Assembly (NCBI RefSeq): GCF_023100805.1
Contig: NZ_CP095855.1
Location: 2,025,001-2,089,000 of the forward strand
DNA: 64,000 nt
Direction: 5' to 3'
Source: Chitinophaga filiformis
GTDB taxonomy: Bacteria; Bacteroidota; Bacteroidia; Chitinophagales; Chitinophagaceae
Shown piece by piece: positions 45,116 through 52,926 of this stretch (position 1 is the stretch's first letter; each line of letters opens with the position of its first letter). The translations under genes were made by a program, and so were the position numbers. The notes beneath the pieces were generated by a model, which saw only the letters and a list, made by a program, of their open reading frames with translations, did not search any database and was not told where the DNA came from.

Positions 45116-45901
45116 ATGAAGTACAAAAAAAATGCATTTTCGAAGGTAATGACAGCAATTGCAGTTGCTGGTTTTTTGTTTCTGGCCACTTCCTGCAGTA
45201 AGGACGGTGAAAGGGTGACCGCTCCTGAGGTAGTAAAAGTGACTGTAACAAATATATCGTTAGAGGGTGCTTCAGCCCGTTATACGGCTAGTATTGATGG
45301 TGAAATGATCGGGGACACATTATTAAGTGGTGAACGTCAGACAAAACTTGTTGAGCACAAGAGTGAGCAACGTTTCCTGGTGAGGGATGCCAATACAGGG
45401 AAGACTGTTATAGATACCCTGTTATCGCTTCCTGAGAAGAATGTTGTACTGACCATTCTCAAACTCAGTAGTGAGGAAGGTTCAAGTCCTTCGCTTTACA
45501 TTGGGGGGCAGGAAGATATCAAGGATACGGAGAAACTCTGGTCTTTCTATTATGTAGATCCGCTATTACCGGATTCACTTACACTTACTATGTACAGGAC
45601 GCGTCCCGATGGCGGCATTGACACGCTTGGGAGATTTGAACATCTTAAGAAAGGGCAGTTGGTTGATTTTAAGAAGATAGATTATACATATGGTCTGAGC
45701 ACAGCGATGTTTTACTTTGATCTCAGAGATCCTGTTACCGGAGAAATATTGCTGGGGTCTGCTTTTGATCCAACTATGGGAACCGGGGGCTTAATGGCTT
45801 ACAATGATTTTATGGCTACGCACTTTATTAACGACCTGGTGGTCTATGATCTTGGCGGAGGTAGTTATTTTCATTATTCTACCACTATCCTTGCCTACTG
45901 A
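45116..45901 (+). CDS. Hypothetical lipoprotein
   Basis: 261 aa. Signal peptide and lipobox (FLFLATSC, Cys near residue 27) followed by SKDGE. The mature part is beta-rich with an Ig-like first half (VTVTNISLEGASARYTASIDGEM) and a second half resembling DUF4397 or similar lipoprotein folds (LWSFYYVDPLLPDSLTLTMYRTRPDG). No family recognised. It is last in the probable fecR-receptor-lipoprotein operon, 78 bp after its neighbour, so it may take part in the same uptake system. Confidence 0.75.
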   Translation: MKYKKNAFSKVMTAIAVAGFLFLATSCSKDGERVTAPEVVKVTVTNISLEGASARYTASIDGEMIGDTLLSGERQTKLVEHKSEQRFLVRDANTGKTVIDTLLSLPEKNVVLTILKLSSEEGSSPSLYIGGQEDIKDTEKLWSFYYVDPLLPDSLTLTMYRTRPDGGIDTLGRFEHLKKGQLVDFKKIDYTYGLSTAMFYFDLRDPVTGEILLGSAFDPTMGTGGLMAYNDFMATHFINDLVVYDLGGGSYFHYSTTILAY

Positions 45902-46103
45902 TATAACAATAGCAGGATGTTCATAATAGCATACATAACTGCTAGCTGAAGGTTACACTTCGTATGATGATGGAATCAAACGATACAAATATATCAACGA
46001 TTATTAGCTGTAGTTAACCCCGGATACCTATACGCTATGAAATGTTTCTATGTTTCTAAAAAGATCGATTTCCCCGGCGTTTGTTAACCCCTTTTTACTT
46101 TTC

Positions 46104-47501
46104 TTATCTACGTGGCAGTATTAAGCGGCTTTCCCTGCTGGCTTTTGCACGGGTATCATAAATGGGAATGGTGGTTCTTTCCGCTGGATAATTTGTGGTT
46201 CTTCCATCACCTCTGATAACAGCCAGGGCTTTTGCAATAAACGGATCTGCAGGATCGCCCATCGGAAGTAATGGCTGCGTATTCAGTTCATAGACGGTAT
46301 AGTCAGGAGCAATACCGGATGTATAATTTCCTTCGCCTTTTGCATTTGATAATAAGTAGGTAATAGGCGCCAGTGCCCACGATAAACGGCGGGGACTACG
46401 CATATCAGTTATAACAACTGCTCCCTTGTCTTTTCCATATGTTCTTTCTCCGATTGTAATAACCTGTATGTAGGGCTTAAGATTGTTGATCACAAGCTCT
46501 GCTGCGGAGGCCGTCTGAGGAGTAGTGAGGATAAATACGCGACTGATTGCTGATCTGCCGGTTGCCAGTTTGCTGAAGGGGATCACCACTTTGCTTTCGG
46601 GTACAGCGAGTGCCTGTCCGAAAGTGATGGATTGTGTGCCCAGTTTCCCGTTGCCGGTATACCTGGCTAAAATACTGTTTTCATTAGTGGCCGGTGCAAT
46701 CAGCGTAATCAGTGCTGCTGCGGCTGCAACGCTTCCTCCGGGATTGTAGCGGAGGTCGATGATCAATTCCTTTATGCCGTCCTGTTTGAGCTTAGTAAAT
46801 GCATCGAGCAGGGCATTGTTGTAGAAATCATCAAAATAGTTATAGAAGATATAGCCGGTAGGATGTCCCTGGTTGCTGAATGTCTGGTAGCTGTACAGTG
46901 GATTTTCCTGCAAGGTTGCACCCTGCAGGGGTATTTCCCTTGTTTCACTAACTGTATTGTTTATAATGTCAGCTTTGGTAAGCGTGCCTTGATGGTTGTC
47001 CAGGAGGTCTTCACTTAAGCCAGCCGTATTTTGTGGCGTCAGCGGTGTATTATTGATCTTTGTGAAATAGTCGCCTCGTCTTAGTCCGTCCTGCCAGGCA
47101 GCACTGCCCGGTATTACAAACTTCAGCAATCCCAGGGGGCGCTCTATTCCGTTAACAGATACCACGGTGAAGTCGAAGCCGAAGGTATGCAGGAAATCTT
47201 TCTTACTGGTTCCGGGGATATCGTTCAGGTCAATGATCTGGGAAAATGTGTCTGCAGGCTGTTTAAGTGTGTTGAAATAGGGGATGGCGGCTAATTGTGT
47301 GTCGGCTTTTTCGGGCAGGGCAGTGTTCCAGAGATAATAATAGCGCATGCTGTCCAGTATCCACTTACTTGTTTCCAGGCGTGTAACAGGGCCGGTGGGA
47401 AGCGGATCCGGAATGATCTTATCTTCTTTCCGGCAGGAGAGCATGATCATCGCAATGCCTGACAGGCATACGATTTTACGTGGGAAAATCCTTAAGTCCA
47501 T
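46104..47501 (-). CDS. S41-family (C-terminal processing type) protease lipoprotein
   Basis: 465 aa. N-terminal signal with lipobox (GIAMIMLSC, Cys near residue 23), so membrane-tethered in the periplasm or at the surface. A PDZ-like domain lies near residues 110-180 (GLLKFVIPGSAAWQDGLRRGDYFTKINNTPL). The S41 catalytic core shows KELIIDLRYNPGGSVAAA near 240 and the nucleophile region RVFILTTPQTASAAELVINNL near 325 (catalytic Ser in TASAAE), then GERTYGKDKGAV with the Lys. The gene follows the ECF sigma gene by 21 nt and is probably cotranscribed, suggesting proteolytic control of signalling. Confidence 0.9.
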   Translation of the reverse strand: MDLRIFPRKIVCLSGIAMIMLSCRKEDKIIPDPLPTGPVTRLETSKWILDSMRYYYLWNTALPEKADTQLAAIPYFNTLKQPADTFSQIIDLNDIPGTSKKDFLHTFGFDFTVVSVNGIERPLGLLKFVIPGSAAWQDGLRRGDYFTKINNTPLTPQNTAGLSEDLLDNHQGTLTKADIINNTVSETREIPLQGATLQENPLYSYQTFSNQGHPTGYIFYNYFDDFYNNALLDAFTKLKQDGIKELIIDLRYNPGGSVAAAAALITLIAPATNENSILARYTGNGKLGTQSITFGQALAVPESKVVIPFSKLATGRSAISRVFILTTPQTASAAELVINNLKPYIQVITIGERTYGKDKGAVVITDMRSPRRLSWALAPITYLLSNAKGEGNYTSGIAPDYTVYELNTQPLLPMGDPADPFIAKALAVIRGDGRTTNYPAERTTIPIYDTRAKASRESRLILPRR

Positions 47502-47522
47502 AAATGGTGTTTTAATGTTGTA

Positions 47523-48053
47523 CTATTTGGTCTCCATATCGTAACGTACCATTAGCTCCCGCTTCAGGGATTGCAGGGCAAGGGTCAGATGGTTTCTTAC
47601 TGTGGTTGGTGAAAGTGAAAGCTGGTCGGCTATTTCCTTATTGCTTTGTCCTTTGTCACGGCTCAAAATATACACGTTCCTCCTTTGTTCGGGCATTTGT
47701 TCTATCACCTTGTGTACCTGTTGATTGAATTCTTTTCTCAGCAATGCATTTTCTTCTGCGTTCTCATTGCTGATGGGTTGGTGCTGGGAAATATGGGTCA
47801 ATGTTTTTCTTTCGCGGTACAGTTTACGTGTTTCATCGATAACAATGTGCTTGGTAAATACGAACAATAGTGGGAAGACATCCTGTCCTTCCTGTACTTT
47901 ATGCATGTTTTCCCAGAGCTTGATGAAGCACTGCTGGGTGATTTCTTCCGCCCGTTGCCGGTCATCGGTAAGTTTGAATGCGAACCGGTACACCTTTTCC
48001 CTGTTGGATTCAAATAATTGACCAAAGAGTATTCTGGATGGGTTATCAGACAT
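47523..48053 (-). CDS. ECF-type RNA polymerase sigma factor
   Basis: 176 aa. Region 2 spans about residues 10-75 (FGQLFESNREKVYRFAFKLTDDRQRAEEITQQCFIKLWEN) and region 4 about 115-170 (VIEQMPEQRRNVYILSRDKGQSNKEIADQLSLSPTTVRNHLTLAL). The layout matches the Bacteroidota FecI-like group that works with FecR proteins. No anti-sigma gene is adjacent, but a FecR gene lies 7 kb away in the convergent operon. Forms an operon with the S41 protease. Confidence 0.93.
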   Translation of the reverse strand: MSDNPSRILFGQLFESNREKVYRFAFKLTDDRQRAEEITQQCFIKLWENMHKVQEGQDVFPLLFVFTKHIVIDETRKLYRERKTLTHISQHQPISNENAEENALLRKEFNQQVHKVIEQMPEQRRNVYILSRDKGQSNKEIADQLSLSPTTVRNHLTLALQSLKRELMVRYDMETK

Positions 48054-48195
48054 ATAGTTTGATATGTGGTTGCTATAATGGAAAATAAATGTAGGTGTTA
48101 CATGTTACTTGAATGTTAAGACTGTACAGTCCTGCATTTGGAGGGCGGCTTAGGGGGGATGGGAAGCCCTCTATGGACTATTTCGCCAATTTATA

Positions 48196-48203
48196 TACTT
48201 TTG
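48196..48203 (+). promoter_or_regulatory. -7 promoter box of the DUF4254-GT9 operon
   Basis: TACTTTTG matches TAnnTTTG and ends only 4 nt before the ATG at 48208. The predicted transcription start coincides with the start codon, implying a leaderless mRNA. The -33 element is weak. Confidence 0.6.
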
Positions 48204-48207
48204 TCCC

Positions 48208-48810
48208 ATGTCTACAGAACTGTACAATCAAATATTTGATCAGAGTATTGCCGATTATCATGTGCATAACAGTGTACATCAGCCTATCCTGAACCCTTAC
48301 GAAAAATCAGCTTTTGAGCACCTGCTGTATCTGAAGAACTGGATCGATACGGTGCAGTGGCACCTGGAGGATATCATCCGCGATCCCCTGATCGACCCTG
48401 TGAAAGCATTGGAAATCAAGCGTTGGATAGATCGTTCCAACCAGGAGCGTACAGATGTGGTGGAGTACATTGACAGCTATTTTCTGGATAAATATAAAGA
48501 TGTGAAGCCGGGCGCCGGGGCCACCATCAATACGGAAAGCCCGGCCTGGGCGATAGACCGCCTGTCCATACTGGCACTAAAGATCTATCATATGCGGGAG
48601 GAAGCTACCCGTCCGGATGCTACCCCTGAACACAGGGAGGCCTGCCAGCGTAAGCTGGACATTCTCCTGGAGCAGCGCAGTGATCTGGGAAGCGCTATCT
48701 CCCAGCTGCTGGAAGATATTGCTGCTGGTAAGAAGTACATGAAAGTGTACAAGCAGATGAAAATGTACAATGATCCCGCCTTAAACCCTGTTCTTTACAA
48801 GGGAAAATAA
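48208..48810 (+). CDS. DUF4254 protein
   Basis: 200 aa, all-helical, soluble. MSTELYNQIFDQSIADYHVHNSVHQP and the following FEHLLYLKNWIDTVQWHLEDIIRDP are characteristic of DUF4254. The family is found beside glycosyltransferase genes in Bacteroidota; here the next gene (3 nt away) is a GT9 heptosyltransferase, so a role in lipopolysaccharide or glycan assembly is inferred. The motif HLEDIIRDP contains conserved His, Glu, Asp that could bind metal. No catalytic function is proven. Confidence 0.88.
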   Translation: MSTELYNQIFDQSIADYHVHNSVHQPILNPYEKSAFEHLLYLKNWIDTVQWHLEDIIRDPLIDPVKALEIKRWIDRSNQERTDVVEYIDSYFLDKYKDVKPGAGATINTESPAWAIDRLSILALKIYHMREEATRPDATPEHREACQRKLDILLEQRSDLGSAISQLLEDIAAGKKYMKVYKQMKMYNDPALNPVLYKGK

Positions 48811-48813
48811 TAT

Positions 48814-49860
48814 ATGCCAGAACAATTGAGAACGATACTGTCTATCCGCTTTTCCGCCATGGGGGATGTGGCAATGACCATTCCGGTGATGCAGCAGGTC
48901 CTGGAGCAGCATCCGGACATACAGATCGTTTTTGTGTCTAACAAGAACTGGGAGGCTTTGTGTGAAGGTATTCCCCGGCTGATCTTCTTTCCGGCCGACC
49001 TGAAGGGGGAGCATAAAGGCTTTAGCGGATTATACCGGCTTTACAAGGCTATCAGGAAAACCTGGAAAATAGATGCGGTGGCTGACCTGCATCATGTACT
49101 GCGCTCCCAGATCGTACGCACCTTTTTCCGGTTGAGTGGCTGCCCGGTAGCTGTGATCGACAAAGGAAGAGCAGAAAAGAAGGCCCTGGCGAGACCAGAG
49201 GAGAAAGTGCTGCTACCGCTGACCAGTACTATAGAGCGATATGCCACCGTATTCCGTCAATTGGGGCTGTCCCTGACCATTAACGCTACCCGGCCTGTAT
49301 ATCCCCGTCAGCCGCTTACATCCGAATTGATGGCCATTACAGGGCCTAAAAACGGGGAAAAATGGATAGGACTGGCGCCTTTTGCCACGTATAAGGAAAA
49401 AACCTATCCACTGGCAAAGATGGAGGAGGTACTAGCCGCGCTGGTAAAACGGCCTGGTGTGAAGGTGTTGCTAATGGGTGGAGGTGCTGTGGAGATAGCG
49501 CAACTGACTTCACTGGCCATAAAATACCCCGAAGCAGTAGTGGTGGCAGGGCGATTCAAACTGCCGGCGGAACTGGCCATTATCAGCAACCTGGATGTGA
49601 TGATCAGTATGGATTCGGCCAATATGCACCTGGCATCCCTGTTCCGCGTGCCGGTGGTCTCCATTTGGGGGGCTACGCATCCATTTGCCGGTTTTATGGG
49701 ATTCGGGCAAAGTGAGACCAATACAGTGCAGCTGGAAAGCCTTTCCTGCCGTCCGTGCTCAATATTTGGCAATAAGCCCTGTTTCAGGGGGGACCATGCC
49801 TGTATGGAGTGGATCCCGCCTGCTGCTGTAGTGGATAAGGTCCTGAAAGTGGTTGGTTGA
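48814..49860 (+). CDS. Glycosyltransferase family 9 (heptosyltransferase-like)
   Basis: 348 aa GT-B fold enzyme. N-terminal ILSIRFSAMGDVAMTIPVMQQV is the GT9 start, where the Asp of MGD is catalytic; the C-terminal half has WIGLAPFATYKEKTYPLAKMEEVL near residue 187 and a SMDSANMHLASLFRVPVVSIWGATHP signature near 267 for nucleotide-sugar binding. Members transfer ADP-heptose to the lipopolysaccharide core. Substrate identity is inferred from family. Operon with DUF4254. Confidence 0.92.
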   Translation: MPEQLRTILSIRFSAMGDVAMTIPVMQQVLEQHPDIQIVFVSNKNWEALCEGIPRLIFFPADLKGEHKGFSGLYRLYKAIRKTWKIDAVADLHHVLRSQIVRTFFRLSGCPVAVIDKGRAEKKALARPEEKVLLPLTSTIERYATVFRQLGLSLTINATRPVYPRQPLTSELMAITGPKNGEKWIGLAPFATYKEKTYPLAKMEEVLAALVKRPGVKVLLMGGGAVEIAQLTSLAIKYPEAVVVAGRFKLPAELAIISNLDVMISMDSANMHLASLFRVPVVSIWGATHPFAGFMGFGQSETNTVQLESLSCRPCSIFGNKPCFRGDHACMEWIPPAAVVDKVLKVVG

Positions 49861-49881
49861 GAAGAAATTTTAAAACTTTTT

Positions 49882-49911
49882 TTTGGGAAATGAGAAAAAA
49901 TACTAATTTCG
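49882..49911 (+). promoter_or_regulatory. Promoter of tRNA-Gln
   Basis: TTTG (49882-49885), 18 nt, TAATTTCG (49904-49911), a C-variant of TAnnTTTG. The predicted start is 10 nt before the tRNA. Confidence 0.7.
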
Positions 49912-49927
49912 CCATCCCAAATAACGG

Positions 49928-49998
49928 TGTCCCATAGTATAATGGTAGTACAACTGATTTTGGTTCAGTTTGTCTAGGTTCGAATCCTGGTGGGACAA
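49928..49998 (+). tRNA. tRNA-Gln (TTG)
   Basis: Acceptor TGTCCCA (49928-49934) pairs with TGGGACA (49991-49997). The anticodon arm ACTGA-TTTTGGT-TCAGT gives TTG (codon CAA). T arm GGTTCGAATCC regular. Stand-alone unit with its own promoter and terminator. Confidence 0.96.
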
Positions 49999-50056
49999 CA
50001 GAAAAGGAGAAATCCGAACTCATTTTATCAAAGGGCATGAAATGCTCAACGAATTT

Positions 50057-50092
50057 AAACCCGCTGAAACTTTTGTTTTCAGCGGGTTTTTT
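50057..50092 (+). terminator. Terminator of tRNA-Gln unit
   Basis: AAACCCGCTGAAA (50057-50069) pairs with TTTCAGCGGGTTT (50077-50089), followed by Ts. Confidence 0.93.
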
Positions 50093-50320
50093 AGTGCCTT
50101 TTTTTGTTTGTTGAAATCCAGAGTAGTTGAACCCAATCCCTGTCTGCTACTATTTCATTCATACATGTTGATAAAGGATTAAGATATAAAGTCTGGAAGT
50201 AAGGCATTTTTAAAGTGTTACGCCGAAGTTGACCTTGTTGGGGATGTGGAGCCTAAGCATAGATTTTGGTTGTACAGGAAATTGATCAATGGGGTAAATT
50301 CAGCACTCGTTAGCTGTCTT

Positions 50321-50427
50321 CTATCGGTGATAGATGACGTGTTGATCGAACTAAGCCACAGGATGTAATGATATGTCTATCAGTAAGAGATGGCGTGTTG
50401 TTCATACTAAGCCACAAGATGTAAATG
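50321..50427. repeat. Imperfect 56-bp direct repeat, two copies
   Basis: CTATCGGTGATAGATGACG... at 50321-50370 recurs as CTATCAGTAAGAGATGGCG... at 50377-50427. Both contain GTGTTG, ACTAAGCCACA and GATGTAA at matching offsets; period 56. It lies in the 400-bp gap 50093-50500, which otherwise shows no gene. The unit length and a GATGAYRTGTT...CCACA core resemble the array at 1341-1610. Confidence 0.75.
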
Positions 50428-50434
50428 CATGCCA

Positions 50435-50466
50435 TTGGGATTATAGCTCTCTGTAGTTTAATTTTG
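50435..50466 (+). promoter_or_regulatory. Promoter of the acyl-CoA thioesterase gene
   Basis: TTG (50435-50437), 21 nt, TAATTTTG (50459-50466). The start codon follows 34 nt later. Confidence 0.65.
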
Positions 50467-50500
50467 TGCCATATCCGGGGACGGCAAAAATCAATCGAGA

Positions 50501-50896
50501 ATGAACTTCTATACACGTAAATGGGTGAAACCCGAAGATCTGAATGCACACGGGACTTTATTTGGCGGCAGCCTGCTGCGTTGGATAGACGAAGAGGCCG
50601 CAATTTATTCTATTATTCAGCTGGGAACAAACAGGTGTGTGACCAAATACATGTCTGAGATCAATTTCATCAACTCTGCCAAACAAGGTGATATTGTAGA
50701 GTTAGGGATCAAAGCGACCCATTTCGGAAGAACATCTTTAACGCTGACCTGCCAGGTAAGGAACAAGATCACACAGAAAACGATACTCACGGTGGATAAA
50801 ATGGTATTTGTGAGTGTGGATGAAAACGGTGTGCCTGCGCCACACGGCCGCACGAAAATCACCTATACTGACGAACGCCTGAGAGAGGACGATTAA
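50501..50896 (+). CDS. Acyl-CoA thioesterase, hotdog fold (YciA-like)
   Basis: 131 aa. The pattern LNAHGTLFGGSLLRWIDEEAAIYSI near residue 15 is the hotdog acyl-CoA thioesterase signature with the catalytic Asp in WIDE; SEINFINSAKQGDIVELGIKA follows. Single hotdog domain, probably a homohexamer that hydrolyses acyl-CoA in the cytoplasm. The C-terminal PAPHGRTKITYTDERLRE may bind nucleotide or CoA. Its stop overlaps the stop of the convergent dioxygenase gene by 3 bp (TTAA). Confidence 0.9.
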   Translation: MNFYTRKWVKPEDLNAHGTLFGGSLLRWIDEEAAIYSIIQLGTNRCVTKYMSEINFINSAKQGDIVELGIKATHFGRTSLTLTCQVRNKITQKTILTVDKMVFVSVDENGVPAPHGRTKITYTDERLREDD

Positions 50897-51741
50897 CATC
50901 GTCCTACGGTGAAGCAACGCATGCTCACTGCGGCAAGAACTTCTTCGTAGGTGTAGTGAATCTCTTCATGTTTATCTGCCAGTGCAATGCTGTACAGCAT
51001 AGGAATATAATGATCTTCCGTAGGCACGGCTCTGCGCGCCAGTTTCCCCAGATTCCTGTAGTAGAACAGACTGCCGAAGTCGCGTTCATTGATCCTGGCT
51101 TTTACCCACTCATCGAATTCAATAGCCCAGGAATACGGTTTCCCATTGCTGAAGGTACCCTTTAGCAGGCTTAGTTGCAGGTTATGCACAATGTTGCCGC
51201 TACCAATGATCAACACGCCTTTTTCCCGTAATGGCTTCAGGTGCTGCGCCAGATTCCAGTGATAGTCCAGTCGCTGGCTGACCGGAACGCTTAATTCCAT
51301 TACCGGAATGTTGGCATCGGGCATGATGTGCCGGAGAATAGCCCAGGCGCCGTGGTCAAGATCGGTGCTTTCATCTATTTTGACTTGCGGAGACAATTCC
51401 GGTATTACGGTACTGAAGCTGGTAGCTCCGGCAACATCGTAGTAAGAGCAGTTGAAATGCGCAGGTACTTTCAGCCAGGAGTTTTCGGCTGTCAGGTAGT
51501 GGCCGGAGATGACCAATATAGCGGATGGCTTCCTTGTGAGGGAAGTTCCCATTTTCCGCAGGCTTTGGGTGAAAGGGTTGTCTCTGAATGCATTTTCCGG
51601 ATCACCATGACCTACGAAGAATACCGGCATTTTTTCAGTAGGCTGGAAAATACCTGGTAAGTTAAGTAAGCGTTCGATCTGCGACGAATAGGGGATCAGT
51701 GGCAGTAGTGCCGCCATTTTAATGAATCTTTTCCGCTCCAT
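50893..51741 (-). CDS. Extradiol ring-cleavage dioxygenase (LigB/DODA type, YgiD-like)
   Basis: 282 aa non-haem Fe(II) or Zn dioxygenase fold. Metal and active-site motifs: VGHGDPENAF near residue 44, VISGHYLT near 78, LDHGAWAILRH near 128, IGSGNIVHNL near 180 and EDHYIPMLY near 240. E. coli YgiD is a 4,5-DOPA-extradiol dioxygenase; GHGSPMNA of that family is GHGDPENA here. The N-terminus MERKRFIKMAALLPLIP resembles a short Tat-like or membrane signal. The ATG at 51741 is preferred over the 17-codon upstream extension. Cotranscribed with the upstream methyltransferase is possible. Confidence 0.88.
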   Translation of the reverse strand: MERKRFIKMAALLPLIPYSSQIERLLNLPGIFQPTEKMPVFFVGHGDPENAFRDNPFTQSLRKMGTSLTRKPSAILVISGHYLTAENSWLKVPAHFNCSYYDVAGATSFSTVIPELSPQVKIDESTDLDHGAWAILRHIMPDANIPVMELSVPVSQRLDYHWNLAQHLKPLREKGVLIIGSGNIVHNLQLSLLKGTFSNGKPYSWAIEFDEWVKARINERDFGSLFYYRNLGKLARRAVPTEDHYIPMLYSIALADKHEEIHYTYEEVLAAVSMRCFTVGRC

Positions 51742-51802
51742 ACCACATTGATGGTTTATAAACCTGATAAATATATTCACTTTTAAGTACAAGTAGCGAT
51801 GA

Positions 51803-52465
51803 TCAAGCCTTCACCAATATGCTTCCTCTCAGGAAATTCATTTTAACAAAAGAGTCTGTTTCTTCGAATCCTGCATCCAGCCATTGTTGTTTGCATTGCG
51901 GATTGGCATAGAGGATCTTTATGGGGCGCTGTTTTCTGCGCAGGCTTTCTTGCACTTTAGCGATAAATTCCTCCATGATCACATGATCGAAGGGATTGAA
52001 GAGGAAGATCACGCCGACGGTTTCGGGAATGGTATAGGCTCGTGCATCCTGGCAGGCCACATTGATCCTGATGTTCTGATACCGGTTATACAGCATATCC
52101 CGCATTTTTACGGCGGCCTGGTAAAGTTTTGGGGAAAGGTCTATGCCGGCAAGTGCGGTAAAGCCGTACGCGGCTCCCATAGCTAATACACGTCCTTTTC
52201 CACAGCCAACGTCCAACAGGGTAGTGGACAGGTCCGTAGGCTGCAGATGGTCAAACAGCCAGGTAGCGGTGTAGTAGTTGACCGGCTCATACATGGCAAT
52301 ATGTTTCCTGTCCTCTTTGGAAACATCTGAAGAGAGATTGTCTGTCCCAATAGTCCGGATGCCGTATTTCTTTTCTCCGCGGATTTCGTGCCTGACGATG
52401 AAAAAGGCCAGATCTAATCCCCAGTGCCATCCGACATATAAAAAATATAACAGGTATCTCATCAT
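51803..52465 (-). CDS. Class I SAM-dependent methyltransferase
   Basis: 220 aa. An N-terminal hydrophobic segment (YLLYFLYVGWHWGLDLAFFIV, residues 4-24) anchors it to the membrane. The SAM-binding motif I is TLLDVGCGKGRVLAMGAAYG near residue 82; acidic motif II in GIDLSPKLYQ; motif IV IFLFNPFDH near 155, an NPPF-like active-site loop. Substrate unknown. It is followed 61 bp downstream by the dioxygenase gene in the same direction and is preceded by a structured intergenic region. Confidence 0.85.
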   Translation of the reverse strand: MMRYLLYFLYVGWHWGLDLAFFIVRHEIRGEKKYGIRTIGTDNLSSDVSKEDRKHIAMYEPVNYYTATWLFDHLQPTDLSTTLLDVGCGKGRVLAMGAAYGFTALAGIDLSPKLYQAAVKMRDMLYNRYQNIRINVACQDARAYTIPETVGVIFLFNPFDHVIMEEFIAKVQESLRRKQRPIKILYANPQCKQQWLDAGFEETDSFVKMNFLRGSILVKA

Positions 52466-52568
52466 TGATACGCTTGTTGATTATGGGGGTGATATATCTA
52501 GTTCTATCTCAGGATTGTAGGGTTCAGGCAGTAATATTGTAATATAAGTAATTTATGTGAGATGAGGA

Positions 52569-52840
52569 TCATGGGGTACTACTTTCGCTTTCCCCATGAC
52601 AGGTTGTACGGCCTCTTTATCATGACCCTGCAGTTACAGACTTTGTAAGGTTACAGATAAGGATTCGGTCCTTTAGATTATCTCTGTTATGTGTATGTAT
52701 AGCTTAATATGTTTCATAGGGCGCCAGGAGGAGATGGGATAAAGACAAGTAGTTGTGGCCGGTAGCCACTGGCGGAACAGGTACTACACAGCTCAGACCT
52801 TCCCCGAAGGGAAAAAATTCGAATCCATCTCCTCAGAGGA
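52569..52840. other. Highly structured intergenic region, possible non-coding RNA
   Basis: Between the methyltransferase (start 52465, minus) and TerC (stop 52927, minus) lies a 460-bp gap without a gene. It contains successive hairpins: TCATGGGG with CCCCATGA (52569-52576 and 52592-52599), AAGGA with TCCTT inside ACAGATAA and TTATCTCTGT (about 52651-52690), and a three-way-junction arrangement closed by GAGGAGATGG (52728-52737) with CCATCTCCTC (52825-52834), enclosing GTAGT/ACTAC (52749, 52783), GTGGC/GCCAC (52755, 52765) and TTCCC/GGGAA (52800, 52809). Strand is not determined. No known family recognised. Confidence 0.5.
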
Positions 52841-52867
52841 TTAAGAAGCCATCTTTCCAACGGGTTT

Positions 52868-52903
52868 AAAAAAAAGCTGCCCCGTGTGGAAGGCAGCTCT
52901 TTA
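52868..52903 (-). terminator. Terminator of terC
   Basis: On the minus strand AGCTGCC pairs with GGCAGCT around a short loop and is followed by eight T (complement of the A-run 52868-52875). It lies 24 nt past the TerC stop. Confidence 0.85.
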
Positions 52904-52926
52904 TGAGTTGATAAATGTTTTAGGTG

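Noticed and set aside
52755..52790. Cobalamin riboswitch, because of AGCCACTG
   Set aside because: The rest of the B12 core does not follow in order, and no B12-related gene is downstream.
52680..52860. RNase P RNA or tmRNA in the structured region
   Set aside because: The conserved RNase P (GAGGAAAGTCC) and tmRNA tRNA-like ends are absent on both strands.
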